This document shows positions 62,952 to 64,000 of a DNA stretch of 64,000 bases, in pieces. The stretch lies in the NCBI GenBank assembly GCA_028994555.1, contig JARDVN010000001.1:2046001-2110000 (forward strand), written 5' to 3'. Position numbers and translations under genes: made by a program. The stretch is from Citrobacter amalonaticus (GTDB lineage: Bacteria > Pseudomonadota > Gammaproteobacteria > Enterobacterales > Enterobacteriaceae). The notes under the pieces were generated by a model that worked only from the letters and a program-made list of their open reading frames with translations, was not told the DNA's origin and did not search any database. The number at the start of each line of letters is the position of its first letter. Within the stretch, counting starts at the first letter, position 1.

Positions 62952-63081
62952 TCGGACAGGGTATGGACACCACAGAAACTATTTTTCATTTCTGCAAAAG
63001 CCAGAGGCAGCGGGGGGTTACAGGCCTTCCCTCGGTGAGTGAGGACCGTCAGCACGGTGCGATGCGGACAGGTGGTGTCCG
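62952..63081. promoter_or_regulatory. GGACA motif cluster upstream of yfjR
   Basis: GGACA occurs at 62954, 62965 and 63066, with TGTCC at 63076. CGGACA-N5-TGTCCG (63065-63081) is a perfect palindrome, and GGACACCAC (62965-62973) is repeated inverted at 63072-63080. Spacing and symmetry suggest an operator, perhaps for YfjR itself. Confidence 0.4.
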
Positions 63082-63109
63082 ATATTAACAAAGCAGCAAC
63101 ATTAAACGG

Positions 63110-63933
63110 TCACTGCAGTTGCGTGAGCAGGGCTTCCGCCATCACCCACAGTGCCCGGTTAAGTTTCACGTCCCCGTCGATACCGCGAACGGCACGGGTA
63201 TGTGACCGTCCTCCTTTGGCATTACGGCCACTGAGCCCGCCCTTAATCAGGTTCTCCTGAATACGCTGGTACGTGGTCCACAGGTCATTGCTCTCATCCT
63301 GCCAGCGGCGAGGGGAGAGGAGCTGCGATTCAGTCACCGGCTGGTGGTCTTCACCAAAGCGGTATGTGAGGGCGGCTTTTGCCAGTGCCTGCTGTGCCGG
63401 GGGGTGGCAACAGCAACGACTGCATGGCATCCCGTTTCTCCTCCACCCGGTCAAAAATCCCCAGCACCTCATACGCGCCTTCAATCACCTGACTCACCAC
63501 GTCCCCCCTTGTGTGGCACCCGCACCTCGCCAAACGACTCACCGCAGACGAGCCCGTTCTGACAAACCGCACGAAATAGTCCCGGCAACATCTGATACGA
63601 ACTGGTTCCATCGTGAGAGTTGAGTAGAATAATTTCCGGCACCTGTATACCGGTGATCTGCCCTTCCCGCCGCAGACGCAGCATATGCTTTGTATGTTCA
63701 CGACGACCCGGGTCACGCACGCGGGTCTGACAGGCAAAGAATGGCTGGAAGCCTTCTCGCTGTAGGCTGTCGAGCAGGGAGATGGTGGGTATATAGGTAT
63801 AACGCTCACTACGGGACTCGTGTTTGTCCTCACTGAATACACTGGGCACTACGCGAAACAGCTCTTCACGGGTTAACGGACGGTCGCGACGGATAAGGTT
63901 TGCTGCGCCAAAGCGCGAAGCCAGACGGGTCAT
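63110..63933 (-). CDS. yafZ: DUF932 protein (YafZ/YfjQ family, two apparent frameshifts)
   Basis: 273 residues after repair, the family length. ATG at 63933 (MTRLASRFGAAN) with GAGGAG upstream; the next ATG at 63948 is too far from that site. Two runs break it: C6 at 63503-63508 (repaired PHKGDVVSQVIEGAYE) and G6 at 63399-63404 (repaired LLLPPPAQQALAK). Conserved HMLRLRREGQ and EIILLNSHDGTSSYQ. DUF932 proteins accompany antirestriction genes on islands and plasmids; activity unknown. Confidence 0.9.
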
Positions 63934-64000
63934 AAGCAGACTCCTCATAACGGGAAAACAAATAAAAGGGATCCCCGTCGCATCGGCGACAGGGGCAGGG
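63934..64000. other. Upstream edge of the island operon
   Basis: 67 bases with the yafZ ribosome site and a short hairpin (GTCGCATCGGCGAC, about 63979-63992). In CP4-6 and CP4-57 the next gene upstream is an Era-like GTPase (ykfA/yfjP), which would lie past the window. Confidence 0.4.

Overview
The window is chromosomal DNA from an enterobacterium of the Escherichia/Salmonella/Citrobacter group. Gene order from cdsA to proA is almost that of E. coli minutes 4-6, and most proteins are near-identical to their E. coli counterparts. Allelic differences (BamA loops, a full-length YafE, a 188-residue GmhB, a different 16S-23S spacer, no ivy) argue against E. coli K-12. A Citrobacter-like organism is my best guess and is not proven.

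Layout. 1-13.8 kb: envelope, lipid A and replication cluster cdsA-rseP-bamA-skp-lpxD-fabZ-lpxA-lpxB-rnhB-dnaE-accA. 13.9-26.7 kb: ldcC, yaeR, tilS, rof, yaeP, yaeQ, arfB, nlpE, then leftward proS, trmO, rcsF and the metNIQ methionine transporter with a MetJ operator, then gmhB. 26.7-32.35 kb: an rrnH-position rRNA operon (P1/P2, 16S, tRNA-Glu, 23S, 5S, tRNA-Asp). 32.4-40.6 kb: dkgB, yafC, yafD, yafE, mltD, gloB, yafS, rnhA, dnaQ and a second tRNA-Asp. 40.6-43.0 kb: an accessory scar holding a truncated radical-SAM sulfatase maturase cut by a complete 768-bp IS1 with no target duplication. 43.0-58.1 kb: yafV, fadE, gmhA, yafJ, yafK, dinB, pepD, gpt, frsA, crl, phoE, proB, proA. 58.2 kb to the end: tRNA-Thr (thrW) followed by the leftward operon of a CP4-6/CP4-57-type island: yafZ/yfjQ, yfjR, ypjK, yfjS, yfjT/ykfB, ykfF, yafX, a radC-like gene, ykfH, and the CbeA/CbtA type IV toxin-antitoxin pair.

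Main caution. Nineteen protein genes, including essential dnaE, rseP and tilS, are broken at 23 sites. Every break lies in a homopolymer of 6-8 bases and every one is repaired by removing one base (two in dnaE). Similar extra bases appear in 16S and 23S rRNA and in one of two otherwise identical tRNA-Asp genes. The simplest reading is systematic homopolymer over-calling in the sequence, so these genes are annotated full length with the suspect run noted. Only the sulfatase maturase is called a true pseudogene.

No unambiguous new system was found. The least understood part is the thrW island: a secreted protein, a lipoprotein, a small membrane protein, a WYL regulator and a DUF932 protein in one operon with a toxin-antitoxin pair and an antirestriction-like protein. 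A repeated GGACA motif, two copies of it forming a palindrome, lies upstream of the regulator.
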